DNA of 64,000 nucleotides from Rhabdornis inornatus (GCA_013397075.1 VWZS01002869.1:1826739-1890738); one strand, 5' to 3'. Positions 38,391 through 52,355 are shown, numbered from the stretch's first letter. Made by a program: numbers and translations. Notes: generated from the sequence alone by a model not told the origin.

Positions 38391-41300
38391 AAGCTGAGAT
38401 AACAGAGCCACAGCTCACAGCCAGGCTCTTTCACCTGGATTGCCACTGAGCTCTGAGCTTCAAGGCTGACAGTTGAAGTCACACCCCTCCTGTGTGACAC
38501 ATAGGGACACAGGAGAAAGGATTTTTTCTCTGAAGACCTTTCCCCAATTCAAGCCCTCTCATCTGTGAGCCATGCAGTGGGAGCAAAGATGTCTGAAAGG
38601 TGCAAAATCCCAGGGATTTGCACCCTTCCACACCTGGCCCTGACTATCCACAATGGGATGATGTCTCTGTGAGAGGGTGGCCCTGATAGCAGATGCTACG
38701 TGTCACAGAGACGGGAGCAGATATCAGGGGGAAAAAGTTAAATACATTCCCTCTTTCTCATACATATGCGAGCTATTTCTCCATTCTGCAGCCAATATAA
38801 AGGCTCCAGAACTGCAGTTTTCTTCACACTAGTTCAGCCTTCCTTTCAAAAAAGAAAGGGGCTTAATTTGAAGCTCAGTTCAGTCAGGAAAGAAAAACAG
38901 TCCTTCAGCTGCAAAGATTTTCAGGCCATATGTAGTACTCTGGGGGTTGAATTTTTCCTTGCATCGTTTACCCTGTGCCTGGTCAAACATTTTTTCTCCC
39001 TTGACTTTTCCAGGCCTCTTTCTCACTAGCCCACCAGTTTGTACTCACATGCCTGTTTTAATGAGCCTTCCTTACATCCCCCCCTTCAGACCAAGCTGTT
39101 TTAATATTTCTGGTTTATTAATTTATTTTTAAATTCTAAGCAACTAAACAAACTTTAAAAGCAATTATTTGCAGGACCAGTAAGAAGAAACAAAGTTTAT
39201 CAACGTTTTCAAAATGAGCATCTGATCTATTTAACAAAAAACAAAACAGCACATAACTATAAGACTTACCTTAAGTTTTGACCAAGCTATGAAGAAGAAA
39301 TCTTAACTTCAGTTATCATGCAATATGCAAATTTCAAGATGATATTTTAGCTGATGTTTAGTTGGAGCATGTGGCAGAAAACCTGGCTCACAGCAAAAAG
39401 CCAGCTTGCCAGGAAGGCTTCTGTGCCTGCTAATACAGAGATGCAGACAAAAGAGGTATCCGAGGTTCTGCAAAACCTAAATGAACAGACCTAATTTATC
39501 TAAGTCCTTGACAGCCCACACAGTACAAAGCAGAGGTCTTAGGGCAGCAAGAAGGGGAAGTCTTTACAAATACAGCACAATTTTTTGCACCTTTGTATTC
39601 TGCAGATGGGCCGTATTGCTTACAAAGGTTGAATGCTTTTCGCTAGGAATAAAGAATACCACAGCAGTGATTTTAATTTGTTTGCCATTAATAAAACTGC
39701 TTAAAGAAATCCTTGCTTTTGGCTGGTTCTCCTTTGGAGCCTCCCATCCCAACACGCTGCCATTCTCTATTTTACACCTGTTGCATAATCTGCAAAAACC
39801 AAATTAACTAGAAAGAGCCTGGTCAAAAAAGGGACTCTAGACACAATTCCCAGTGATTCCCTGCCTCATGGAAGCTGGCAGGCACGTCTGCACCCTAGGG
39901 ACAACAGAGATTTTGAAAAAAAGAGGTGGCTGTCCTCCTTCCAATATGGTTGCTAGTTTTGGAGGGTACATTCAATTTATTTATCTGGCGGGTGAGCATA
40001 CGTCAGGAAGAAAAAGAGAAACTAATTCCAATTTTTTAAAGTGCTGCAAAATTGTCTGAGGAAGCTGTAGGTTAGCACCACTTCAAACTGTTGCTGCATT
40101 AGTTTTGCTTTTACTGTGGAACACCATGGGGTAAAACCTTAGTCTTCCTCTGAAAAAAAAACCCCAAAACAAACCTATACTGGTATCAGAAAAGGGTGAG
40201 GGGAGAAAAATGACAGCCACTGGCCTGCCCTTTAACCTTTCTAACAGAGCTGGTGGCCACAATGAAGCTTAATCAATGCAATGGAAGTGACATTTCACAG
40301 TCAAATCAAATTAAATGGAAATGAAAGGAAAATCTGAGGTCCAACCTAAAGGCTGTTCCCTCTTGCACCGAGGTCATTGCCATGGCAACTAAATGCTACA
40401 AATGTGTAGAGTAAATCCTTAACAAATCTGTAGAAAGCATGTCCAATTGAATATGATAGTTTCTGTCACTGTACTTTGTACCTTTCAAAAGAAAGGGAGA
40501 CAATAAAACAAAGCACATCTTAGAGCCCATGTAGCAGAAAAGTACAGGGCACAGCAGTACACTTAATCTTCCTCTTATGCTTGGACATGGAGAAACCGAG
40601 CAGCTCTGCTGTAAGACAGCAAGTGGGGAGCTATGGACAGAGACCATATTAAGTGGATTAGGGCATGGTGTGTTATATTTTTCAATCTTGATTCAACTGG
40701 AGAGCTGATGACTGTGAAAACTTCCTTGTATCATTGCAAACGCATTTAATCGTGGTTGAGAGCAATTCCTATTGCAGAGTGCCCACGGCTTCCATCATCC
40801 CACCCAGCTTCAGTATGTCCCTCCCTCACCCTTCTGCCCCTGCCTGATGTGAGAAGGCTGCTTTCTCAGAGGGCTTGGGATGGTGAAGGGCTGATTAGAA
40901 AAAATCAGTGGCTGCTAGAAAAAATCAGGGATGCTCCCACCTTTCGCTTGCAGCCCTTTCTCTGTCCAACTCCAAAGCAATGGGGCCGAAGTAGCTGCCC
41001 CTTGACCTGCCCATAGCACTCTCTGGGTACAAAGGCTATTGGAAAAGGGGACATGAACCCATTTCACCCCCTACACACTCCAGCATCACAGGCAGCCCTC
41101 ACCCCTATTCTCTCTGCATCAGCTCTGACTGACACATGGGCAAACTCCACACCTCTGTGTGTCCCTGTGGAGAATTAAAGGTAATTACCAATTCCTACTG
41201 CCACTCAAGGCATATATTTCACTCCTCAGCCTAACAGCTTCTGACAATGAAGGGCAATTTAAGAACCACATCAAAATACAACAGTCACACGCTCACACTC

Positions 41301-43243
41301 ACTCTGCTATTTAATTTCAACATTTCCACCTGTGTAAGCAAAGAGACGAGGAGTGGGAAAAGCATACACAGGATATGGGATTTTTCTTTTTCTTGCAAGA
41401 TGTGGAAGACTTTTCACACTGAGCTGTGACCTTCCCCAAACTTGTCATTTATCTCAGCTGCATAAGGTGGCAACCATTACCATCTTCTTGAACACAGTGA
41501 AGTTGTGACTCCACTGTAGTGATGCAGTCACTGTGCATTACGGGAGATCTCTCGAGATTCCATGCCCTGGGCCAGGACAGGCTGGGAGTATTGCAAATCT
41601 CATCCAAGATGACATTTCTACTCAAATACAGACAGCCCCGGGACATCACACACCTTCCTGCATGAATAGCAATACACACTAATGAACTAATTTCTGGGGG
41701 GAAATTGTTACTTCCTGAATGGGTGGGGGAGGAGACTTCCCTGACACTTCAACCAGAAAAGGATTCTGGTTTTCTTGAGATCTTCTGCTGTCTCTTTCAG
41801 CTTTTACAAACAGTGCTACTTCACATGGCTATACAGAGCATCTTCAGCCCAGGCCATGGACTTAGGATCTCTGTGTGATGCATCCCACACTGTGTCCATG
41901 AAATCACACACACTCCTCTGCAAAGGAGCAACACAGAGTATCCACATGCCCCACCATGCTCACAGGAGATTCTCAATTATACATAGGAAATAAATTTACT
42001 CTGAATTCATTCTGGTACTATATTCACTCACTATTGCTGGATATTCTAGTTTAGACTAGCCAAGCCCTCTTTTGTACCATACATAACAGTGATATTTACA
42101 GATCATTTCACATTTCTTTTACCCTTTAAGTGCTGCTGGATGTTTGTGGTCATTTATTCGTGCTCACATGAGTTGTAAATGCACTTTAAAAATTTGGCTG
42201 GCAGACCAGGCAAGATGGTTATGCTGGAAGAGTAGAAATGACAATTTGCTGTAAAATATACGTAAGCTCTGACTCAGAGACACAAAAAAAACCAAGGAAA
42301 ATTGCCTTTATGTTACCATTATTGTGTTTTTCCTTGAGCTTCCATGGAAAAATAAACTGAAAAAGTATTTCAGAGGACCAGTTAGATCAGGAAAGAAGTA
42401 AATGAATGTATGGAGAGAGGAGATACAAGTACAAAGCTGCAGGCACAAGCACTTGGTGCTGAGACCAGTGTTTTACCCACAAAGATGGCTTCTTAAACTT
42501 GTCAATAGAAATCATTAATACCAACACTAAATTTTAGAGGGTTTATAATTTAGAAACCTACTTACACTCATAGCAAGTCTCTGTGAAATGCAGCTGGACT
42601 GACAGTCAGCTGAACACCATTTTACCAGAATAAAATACAGTGTTTAACCCTTAGATCCTTAATCTTTGCTTTGGGTTAAAGGAAATGGAGAGAGTTTGAC
42701 ATAGAATGGAACATTACAGAACAGACCCAGGGAAGAAAGACCAAGGAAAAAGGAAATACACTGAATGCATAAAGAGATGAAATTCTGGGAAGAGACCTCA
42801 ATTCCTATCACATCAACACTCCTTGCACCCAGTTGTTCTTATTAAGAAAGAAGCAAAGGCCTGTGGGAACTAACAGCTAGTCAGTGATCTACTCAGAGCT
42901 TTAGAATCATATGCAAGGAAATGATTTAATAAAATCTCACCTTTGTTACAGAATTCAGTGTTAATAACAAATATAACTTTTTAAAAAATTCCTGAATTTT
43001 TACATAAATATCTGTGGGATCTTCCTTAATATGCCTTGTCCTCTTAAACTGAAGGAGTGTCACAAAAAGCAGAATCTGCAATGTGATGGACAATGACAAG
43101 CAAATAAGGATTCTAAAACAATTTTATGTATTTTTTCAGTACTGTTTGATACATATTTTCTCATGTTATTTCTTTTATATTATTTTTGAGATCTAACAAC
43201 TGCTTTTAATAAGCAACTGTTATTGCAAACATATAATTATACT
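38387..43243. other. Unique DNA, no gene recognised
   Basis: Open frames are under 110 codons with no recognisable products. A short imperfect tandem duplication lies at 40890-40930. A GC-richer stretch is at about 40740-41190 without exon signs. Confidence 0.5.
40890..40930. repeat. Imperfect 20/21-bp tandem duplication
   Basis: The unit GCTGATTAGAAAAAATCAGTG (40890-40910) is followed directly by a copy lacking one base (40911-40930), with GCTG and TAGAAAAAATCAG shared. Probably a local slippage event. Confidence 0.75.
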
Positions 43244-43360
43244 AGGCCACAATCCAACAAAGCACTTAAAAGCACAGATTAAAGACACTGAAAACAATGG
43301 GATTATTTATGTGCTTAAGGTTAAGCATCTGCTGAAGGACTCGGATGGATCAAAGCCCCA
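43244..43360. mobile_element. Palindromic MITE relic (Chompy/Harbinger-like), second copy
   Basis: The left arm reads GGCCACAATCCAACAAAGCA, then CTTAAAAGCACAG. The centre has AAAACAATGGGATTA. The right arm has TGTGCTTAAGGTTAAGCATC, then TGCTGAAGGACTCGGATGGA and CAAAGCCCC. Layout and length match the same palindromic family as 22484-22584, and the preserved 'cttaaag..taagca' arms make the assignment firmer. Confidence 0.65.
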
Positions 43361-46300
43361 TTTCTATTACATCTACAGACAAAATATTATATATGTTAAT
43401 TAAACGTAAAATATATGTAAATTAACCAGCACATGAAAAATAGCACTTGCATAAATGTTTTTAACCCTATATAATTTGTAATCATAGAATATTTCAGTTA
43501 GTCAAGATGAAAAATAACTGTTAATATCAACCACTTTAACACAGAGTGACAAATTCCTGAACTGAACAACTACAAAATAACTTGCCACGAGAGATTTCTC
43601 CTCATAAACCATCTCCTGAGTAAGTACTTCATGTTTGGAGGCAAAAAGGAGAAAATACAGGAAGCACATCTCATTTACCTTCAAACTTCAGTAATTCATG
43701 TAAGAGATTGATTTGTCAATTTTTTTTTATCAGAGTAGTTTTATTCGGAAGAGCCACAAGTTTTTTGCAGGTAGTGCCTAATAATCCTATTGTATCAAAA
43801 TATCTTCCTTGTTTTTTTCATTGAACGATTCCTTGTTCTTGAATTAAGGATGAAATGGACCACAGTGCTTAATTTCCATTCTCTCCAGAATTATTTATTT
43901 TGTTTAACTGTATACCCTTTCTTAGTCTTTTGTTCACTAATAAAAAGCCCATCTTGACTAAAAAAAGTGCAAGTAATTATTTCCACTATGTCTTTTATAT
44001 TGACCATTTTAAACAAATAAAGCCGTTTTTATGATATTTCAATTTGAAAAACCTACAAAATGTCTCTTGATAAACTTGAAAATTTTCCATTTGAAACATT
44101 AGCCTTAAAAAGCACTATTTGATATACAAATTACCATCTGAAAATTACTTTCACCTGATGTTTCTTTTTAATTTGATGGTGTTAAAATAGAAAAGGAAAA
44201 TTATTTTATTTCAGTACAGTGCTGTGACAGATTAAACCAAAAAAACTTTCTAAAAATTGTTTTCCACTGGAAATCCCAAATGTATTTAATCTCTCTTTAA
44301 TTTGGAAATTCCAAGTACAACAGTTAAAAAAATGTGATTCAATCAGAGTAACACTAAAACTTGCAGTACTTTCAATCTGTTTTCATATACATTTTTCCTG
44401 GTCTTTCTGGTTTGGGGTTTTTTTCCCCTTGGAGAAAATATATTAGCATTACTGCCTTAATCTTCCATAACAGCAAGTAACATTTCCTTCAGTATTTTAA
44501 TATGAAATTGTGTATGGTTTAATACTGAAATATAATGACAGGAAAAAGTATTAATTATCTTATGTCTTTAAATTAAACACATACTTGGACAATTATAGCC
44601 AAGAATTACACTCAATGCAAAGTTTTAAATGACAGTAAAACCCATAAAATGGCCTGATCACACCTTCTTTTAAGCAAATTTATGCCAGCTCACTGACTTT
44701 GCTTATGACTTGACTTCAATTTTGATTTTCCCTATGCAAATAAGGATTTTGCTTGAATCCTTCAATAATGTCCAACAGATAAAAAAGCAGAGAAATAATG
44801 ACATACCTGAATAATCAGCTACTCCTGGAAATATTGGGTCAATTAGACCTTGTATCAGCATACAGAAGAATTTAAGATAAAAATGGCTATCTAAGGAGGC
44901 GGGGAAACGTCAATTATGGGGATACGTGCATTCCTAGGAAAGTAAATTCTGGAAACTACGCTGCAGTTCCCAGCTCCCCAGTGGTGACAAGAATAGAGGA
45001 TCTTCTGATTAATTCCAACTCTAAATTTTCTACATCCTAGTTCCAGTAGCCATTTAGATAGCAATCAGAAGTTGCCAAACCAAATGGCAATTACAAAAAA
45101 CAGACCTTTCTGACTTTCTGAAATGAGCACCTTCCCTGCAAAAGTAATACCCAAAGTAATAAAAACTAAAACACACAATATTTTCACTTATTAGTTGAAA
45201 TATCTTTTGGTTTTTTAACGTGTTTTTTCATTTAGGAGGACCCACTGTCATTCACTTAAGATGACAAGTCCACAGATGGGAATCATGCTATCACAGCTTT
45301 ATCACCAATATTCTTAACTTTTTTCTTTCCAAAACAAAGCAAGGCTATACCGATAGATTGTTGTGGGCATCTTTTCCCCAGACATTATGATAAATATCAG
45401 GCAGTGATGGAAGCAAGCAAAAAAACTGAGAAACTGGCCTTATTCTGCTTGGAAGGGATGACAGAATACCCAGTGCTCTCACAGCACTACGGAGTTAGTG
45501 CTGAAACATCTGACTGCAACTAGAGAAGTGCATCCTAACTGTTTTGTGTACCACAGATGTACAGTTTAATTAAGCCATGAAAAAAAAATGAAGGAAAATG
45601 GAAACAAGGGGATACAAAAGCGAGGGAAACTTCTTCAGCAAGTTAAAGCACTCTTAATAAGTAACAACATGACATTAGTCATTAAGAAACAAGAACTCTA
45701 AATAATGCATTCCGAACCTATAGATCTAAACCAGAAGATAACAAAGCCTCATAAATCTGTTTGTTCATTAAGTTAAAAAAAGGCAGACTTTGTGTTGCTA
45801 TCATGTCAGCTGGCACCAAACTGTACGCAATTTAGTGCAACTACAAAGTGAAGCCCATAGTCTACAATGGCAGGGTTTTTGATCACGCTAATTAACAGCC
45901 ATTTTGTTTAAAATAAACAGATACGACTCTAATTGCCTTTTTTACATAAGAAAGGGAAGATCTTAAAAGTGAAAGCATGCAAAAGGAAAGATCAGACAGT
46001 CGCCTTTCAGACTGATAAGCAAACTCTGTGTGAAATGAGCGCAAATGAAGTTTGAGACACTCTGGATTGACAGCAGGGAGACAGCAAAGCAAAAGGAGGA
46101 ATGGCTTCCAAAGCTGGAAATGCATGGCCACAGTGCCTTCCACAAGGAAATGCTCTATTTCAGATCCTTATTTTCTCTAGTGTGCTGTCTTCTGAGCACC
46201 TGCCAGCAAGGAGTTTCCTCGTTTGCAGGGCTGGGTCTGCACCAGTGGTACTCGATCTCGTGAAATCACCAGATGACACAAGAAGCCTGGTTAGGATGTC

Positions 46301-48402
46301 TGTACAGACTCTGACAGGACAGGAAAATGTCGTAGGAAAGGAAGAAAAGAAACATGTAAAAGGCACACCAATCTCTGCGGCTGCACCTAACCTTGGCACC
46401 AGAAGAGGGGCCAGACAGCACTGTACTGCTCCATGTGCCAGCTTCAGGGGTACACAGAAAGACCATTCAGGTCCCTGAAAAGTCCTGGTAAGAAACATGC
46501 AGGGCAAGTGCTGGGACACAATCCAGTGTTCTAGCTAACTTCAGTGAGCCTGCACTGCAGCCTGGAGTTGCAGTGAAGATTTCATTTTTTCCGTTTCTGC
46601 CTCAATGTTCATTACTTCTACTAGATGAATTGTATTTATTGCCTTTCAAACCTAAATTTAAAGATGCTTTTTAAGCGTGTTATAATATTGCAGAGTAAGG
46701 TAATGAAGTAAAAACATTAAAAACTATTTATGTAAAAATGTTCCCTCACCTTTCTCCCTACTAATAAAATTCACACTCCCCATGCCAAAACTCTGGTAGG
46801 TTTTAGGATGCAAGCAAAGAATAACACCATTCAAAAATGCCTTCCTGTATTTTAAGAGTGTGACATTCCCACACCTTAATAACAAATCCTCTGTTACAGC
46901 AACCTGCAGCATCCTTCCTCAGCAGCACAGATTCCTGTGTGAAAGAGCATGTTCTGACTCTCTTCCACAGTATTTCAGAGATAACAGCAAGGTCCTTATT
47001 TTGAGGACACCACATGGACTGCATGTTTTCAGCATATTCAAAATATCATTGAAAGTTCCAAAATCACAGTAAATTGCTCTGCTTAGGCACAGCAGGCTTT
47101 TATGCCATTGTGCTAAAGGTACAGCAGGGGACCGAGTTTTTGCAGGACCCAGTCAAAGATGTGGCAGCAGCTCTTACTGGAATAAGGGTCTGTGAAAAAC
47201 CTCATCATTTCCCATTGCATCTCATGGATGAACGTCTACTTGCTTTTCTTAATGCCTCACACCATAATTTGTACATTTAAAACAACAAACAAAGTCCCAT
47301 ACGAGGATTTTCATGTAACAAAGATTTTTCCCTTGGATGAAACAGAGAAGAGACTGTCACACATTAGTCACATTAATGACCACATTGCTGTAAGAAATTT
47401 AGATACAATGATAAGAATCTGATGGCACAGATTGCATCTCCTCAACCATTGCTAGTCCCTCTTCCTGCTGGGACTACAGGAGTAAGTGACTCTGGGATGC
47501 ACAGGAGAGCCAAGGCACTGAACACACAGATCTGCAGGGTGCAGCTGACCTAAAACCCCCATGAGGCACTACAGCACCATTCACATACAAAGATTTTTCT
47601 GTTTTCAGCTGAAGCTGTGAAGTAAAAATTATCCTACATACATTTTTCAGAACTCAGCTTTCCAAGCCCAGTTTTAAACCAAACACTTCCAGCCAGCTTT
47701 AATGATAACTACATCAGAGAAGAATTTCATCACACGTGCAATCTCCCTGGCCTTCAAATATTTTGTTAATATAACTCTGAACATCAGACATATTCCCTAT
47801 CAAAAACAAGCATCAGTATATACTGTAGGGGAATTTCATTACTACTGAAACAATACAATGTATTGTACTGCTGGCTGGGAATCTCAGACTAAATTACTTC
47901 AGCTTTCAGATCAGCAGCCAGAGCTGACTACAGCTGGGCTAATTTGATTTAGACGAGGCCATATTGTTACTTTTCAAACATTAAAACACCACCACTGGTG
48001 GCATTGCCCGAGAGAGGGCAGGCAGAAAGATACAGCAGCTTTCCAAGCACAAACCAAGGTTGCCAAAATATTCCTTCAAGAAATACACTGTGGGAAATAA
48101 GACATTAAAAAGGAAGTAAGTTAAAAAACAAGGTGGATTTTGGCATTAACCTACCACTAGTATCAGGTCAAAAATCATATTGGAGAGCCATGAGTGACAT
48201 ACACGTGCAGCTGGTTTATCATCTCACTATGGCCAAAGTGATACTCTCAAGCACAGACCATGTCTGTGTATCAGCAGGTTATACATCAAATGTTAAAGGC
48301 AGTAATTGCTACAGTACCATTATTAGAAAAAACTGTCACAATTTTTTGTACCAAAGGATTATCCTCACAAGGAAAAAATAATTTGGCTAAAATTACAACC
48401 AC
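43361..48402. other. Unique AT-rich DNA, no gene recognised
   Basis: Very AT-rich from 43361 to about 44800. Open frames at 45892-46519 and 46724-47422 carry no domain. The stretch around 47930-48010 is mixed-composition and repeat-free but shows nothing nameable. Confidence 0.5.
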
Positions 48403-48459
48403 AGCTCCTCGATGAGCCTTGCGGGTCCCTTCCACCTTAGGGTATTCCATGGTTCTTAA
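48403..48459 (+). mobile_element. CR1 3'-end fragment
   Basis: CTCGATGAGCCTTGCGGGTC, then CCTTCCACCTTAGGGTATTC and CATGGTTC, is a diverged copy of the CR1 3' terminus ('gatgatctttgaggtcccttccaacc...attctatgattc'), on the plus strand. Only the last roughly 55 bases are recognisable. Confidence 0.65.
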
Positions 48460-49219
48460 TTTCCAAAGTATCTATTTGACTTTTGAATCTAGAACCTAAC
48501 TTTTCAATTTGACTTCAGTTCTTCCTGCCTAAGTCACATGATGAAAAAAAATTACTTACCTAAAAGGGCAATTTTAGCAAACAGAACTGAAGTCCATAAA
48601 ATAAATACAGAATAAGCACACAACCTTTCACATTCTCTCCTCTATGCATGTGTCTGTGTCCACTCTTCTGTCTTCTAGGAGATATTTTGAGGGACAATTA
48701 TGCTTTAAAATCAGATGTTAAACTCTAACCACTAGTATCAGCTGCACTTGTAAGAAGGCTTTCAGCATCAATTTTACACAGCACAACAAAAGACATAAAC
48801 AATTTGACTCCAAACATCTGACTGCCATTCATAACTATCATACTTCTTCAAAGTAAAACATAAAAATAACCCATTCTAACAAGCAAATTCCTATACATTA
48901 AGTTCTGGGGAAAAATGTGTGACAAATCTGGGCATTAAAAAATTTGAAATAAAAACTTTATTCAAAGAATTTAGAATTGAAGTCTCAAGTAAGTAGTACA
49001 CTTCACTGTAATTCTGTGTTATGACTTCGTGTTAAAATCAAATGCATAATTTACCTTACCAAGAAGTATGGCAATAACTGGGAATATAACACAAGTAGAA
49101 TAAAACAAACTGCAGGCAATCAATAAACAATAATGTATACTGTAATGCAGGATTTGTTTGTAGATAAAAGCTTTTCAAAGAATTCTTCCCATAACAGGAG
49201 AAACACTCCACGGTTACTT
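48460..49219. other. Unique AT-rich DNA, no gene recognised
   Basis: No motif-bearing frame, no recognisable repeat. Confidence 0.55.
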
Positions 49220-49263
49220 AAAAAAAAAAAAANNNNNNNNNNNNNNNNAAAAAAAAAAAAAAA
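49220..49263. other. Assembly gap (16 N) inside a poly-A run
   Basis: Sixteen N at 49233-49248 are flanked by about 13 A on the left and 15 A on the right. The gap was probably left because the homopolymer could not be resolved. The minus-strand frame crossing it is an artefact. Confidence 0.97.
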
Positions 49264-49653
49264 GACATAACATATGCTTGGAACTTTGCAGACATTCTGC
49301 ATCCTCAATTTGAAAGTTCTATAGAGTATCACTGAATTTTTCATATTTAAAGTTTTCCATTGGAAAAACCTTTGGGTTTAGTGTTCATTCAAGCCCCAAA
49401 AGCAGTAAATCATGTTTTCATTCCAATACCTAAATAAATAAGAGGATTTTATTGAATGAAGAACAGTAAATATGATTTTATGAAGTTACATCCACTACAG
49501 TGTCATCTCTGTCAGGTTTTACATCAACACTGGAGAGACTGTGCCTATTTCTGTAATGGCCATTTTCATACTGTGCTTGAATAAATCCATCTGGGTGACA
49601 CACCAATCATGATACAGTTTCAGAAAGTGGAATAAAACCAAGATAGTGCAGTT

Positions 49654-49721
49654 ATTTCTGTCATGAGAAAACTCTATTTTCATCTCAATTTCTGTCATGA
49701 GAAAACCCTATTTTCATCTCA
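49654..49721. repeat. 34-bp tandem duplication
   Basis: Two adjacent 34-base copies (49654-49687 and 49688-49721), starting ATTTCTGTCATGAGAAAAC and ending TATTTTCATCTCA, differ by one base (CTCTATT versus CCCTATT). The near identity points to a recent event or, less likely, an assembly duplication. Confidence 0.93.
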
Positions 49722-50940
49722 GCACTACAGCTGGATACTCACTGAGCCATGACCACCAATATTATGTAAATTGTTGGTGTGGAGAGACAGGTGAAGGAAG
49801 GACTTCTCTCACCTATCCAGCTCATATATCCTGTGTTCTGAACTCAGTAACACAATACCTATGGCACCAAGCCAAGCCATGCACTGTCACTAGTTAGGGC
49901 TTTACAGAAGAGTTTAACACTGCACAGATTTTTTTAAAAGGTCAAGTCATCACTGCTGGACTGTGTAAGTTCCACAAAGTTCTATCACACGTGCATCCAG
50001 CCAAAGGGGACCTTTCCATGGTTCTTATCATCTCCTTAATACACATACAGCAGCACTGCATTGCCACTTGTGTCAGGGGAAGTTTACATTATCCTACTGG
50101 TGATATTTGCTGCCATAAACATGTTTTCTTCAGTTACACCATTCAGGCTGCATTTTCCACAGAACATGAGTTTTTGGCATAGGACAAAAGGAAAGCAGCA
50201 GTGAGCTTCAAGTGCACATACCAAACTCTCTCATGACAACAGTGGCAGGATCAGCAACAGGAGCAGCAGGTTTCATTTGCAAACCAAGACAGTCAGATAA
50301 GCAAGTCATGGAAAAAGGAATTTTACTGTAAATCATTTACTGGCATTATATTTTAGCTCAAAACTATTGCCTAGTGAGCTGTTTGGGTTTTTGTAATTTT
50401 TTTTGGAAGGAATATTTCAAAAGCAAGTCTTTGAAGATGAAGATGCTGTCTTACACTGGGGAGGAGCGTCCTATCAAAACCTCACAGAACCTTTCACATA
50501 CTATGTAAGGAAAATGGAAAACAGAGGACATTCCTGACAGCTGGATTCAGAAAGTGTATAGCTGAATTAAACCCAAACTCCAAAGCTTAAAATAAGTTTA
50601 ATCACTAGGAATTCATCTTTACCTTCAGTGTTCATAATCTCTAGTAGACCCCAACCAGATTCCCCTCCAGTAGTTCCTCTCTATTGAAATTACTGTAAAA
50701 TGCACCACTGCAGCCACTTTTGCTCACAGTGTCCTTTCCACTTTACAGTTCACTCCAGCAGTCAGAATTACTCAAACATATACCCTAATTGGCCTCCTCC
50801 TTTTCTGGAGATACAGCTCCTAGTAAGTCAAATCCAGTATGGAATTTTTGCTCTCATCACTCAGCCAAGTGAAAAAAACAGAATCTGAAAAGAGAATTTC
50901 TCCTGTAAGCAATTCTTTTCTGAAGGAAAACAAGCAGGGA

Positions 50941-50974
50941 AAGAAAAAGAAAAAAAAAAAAAAAGAAAAAAAAA
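50941..50974. repeat. A-rich purine run
   Basis: A stretch of A interrupted only by single G residues. It gives a poly-lysine frame on one strand and poly-phenylalanine on the other, neither of which is coding. Confidence 0.9.
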
Positions 50975-51397
50975 GTGATCAAAAAAATAATCAAGGAAAT
51001 GCTTTTTGTCAGGAATGTATCTTTGGAGTCTCTTCTAGGTGGCTGGGCATGCGTCACAGGTGGCTTCAGCAGATACTTTGGAAGCAAAACTATTTACTGT
51101 GAAATATAACAGATTTAATTCTGGGTTGTTTTTTTCTTCTTTAATCTTTTCTTAAATGAAAAATGCTTATCCCTCTTACTCATATCATTTGGATTAGAAT
51201 GCCCAAACATTTTGGCATTTCAGATATTTTTCATATGGTTTAAAACAATTTAAAACATGAACATGTTAGAAGATTCATAGCCTTAGACCACAACTTCATG
51301 CAACAAAATTAGCTTCAATAGAGTTGCAGAATCTCTGCCTCTCACAGAATAACATCAGAAATACAGCAAATAACAAAATAATATGTCTCCATCACTC

Positions 51398-51415
51398 TGT
51401 GTATATATATACACA
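51398..51415. repeat. Perfect 18-bp palindrome (TG/TA/CA alternating)
   Basis: TGTGTATATATATACACA is its own reverse complement. Alternating purine-pyrimidine sequence of this kind can extrude or adopt Z-like forms, but the tract is short. Confidence 0.9.
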
Positions 51416-52302
51416 CAAATATTTATATGGACTCACATGTATGTACTGTATATACACACAGGTTTCTTGCACATTTTTCCACGAGATGTTCACAAACTTC
51501 AGAAGCTGATTTGCATTTTAAAGATTTATTAAAATAGGCTTAATCACAGTGATCCAGAGCTCACCTGAACAGCACTTAAATAGGCAAACTGAAAAGTCAT
51601 TCTTAAAGCACTTCAGCACCACCTCAAAGGTCTCGGGAAAGATTCTTCTACATATCTCAAACTCTCTCAAAAGAACATGAACATGTAATGCAGGAGGATT
51701 TGCAGCATGTAAAGTCAAATATTAGTGAGAATGTTAATTTTGTTTCCATACTTCCAGAGTAATAAAAAAGTGGAAAAATTTTAATGGCATGCTGTGGCAT
51801 AAGCATAAGCATTGTCTCTTTAATGCAATTCTGGTTACATAAAATCATTTCTCACTCAAAACAGTAGGATTTTACATACTCCTCTTTCTCCTGATCTCAT
51901 CTTAAGGTTCTTAGGTTTGAAAGACTTAAGATTTAGCCAAATTATAATATAGATTAAAATTAGATATTCATGTTCGAGGTTGCACAGATTTCATGGTATC
52001 TCATCCCTGAAAATGCAGCCACTTCTAGAGAGGAATCCAGGAGCTGATCAACAGCACACAATACTGTTGCAGCACAGTTCACAGCAAGAAATTAACACAT
52101 TAGATGTAATTTTAAAATCTCATCTCTAAAAAACACACGATCCTTTAAAAGTAAGGATCCTGAGGAAAATAAACTTGGCCTACTTTACCACACATGGCTC
52201 TATGCCAACAATTCTACATGACCTCTGCTTAGCCTCCAAGAGCATTTACATGAACCTAAAAATCCTGGTCCATGCTCTGCCTGCCCTTGCATGTGTACAC
52301 AC

Positions 52303-52355
52303 AGCTCTGCTGAAGTCAATGGCAGCTGCGTCTGTACAGCTGAGGGCAGAATTCA
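52303..52355. mobile_element. Short ancient amniote MITE relic
   Basis: AGCTCTGCTGAAGTCAATGG, then CAGCTGCGTCTGTACAGCTG and AGGGCAGAATTCA, follows an old amniote repeat pattern ('tctgctgaagtcaatgg..gttac..acaccagctga.ggcagaatttggccc'). Tentative because only about 50 bases align by eye. Confidence 0.45.

Noticed and set aside
49120..49344. Minus-strand frame with a poly-Phe stretch and unknown residues
   Set aside because: It crosses the N gap and the flanking A runs.
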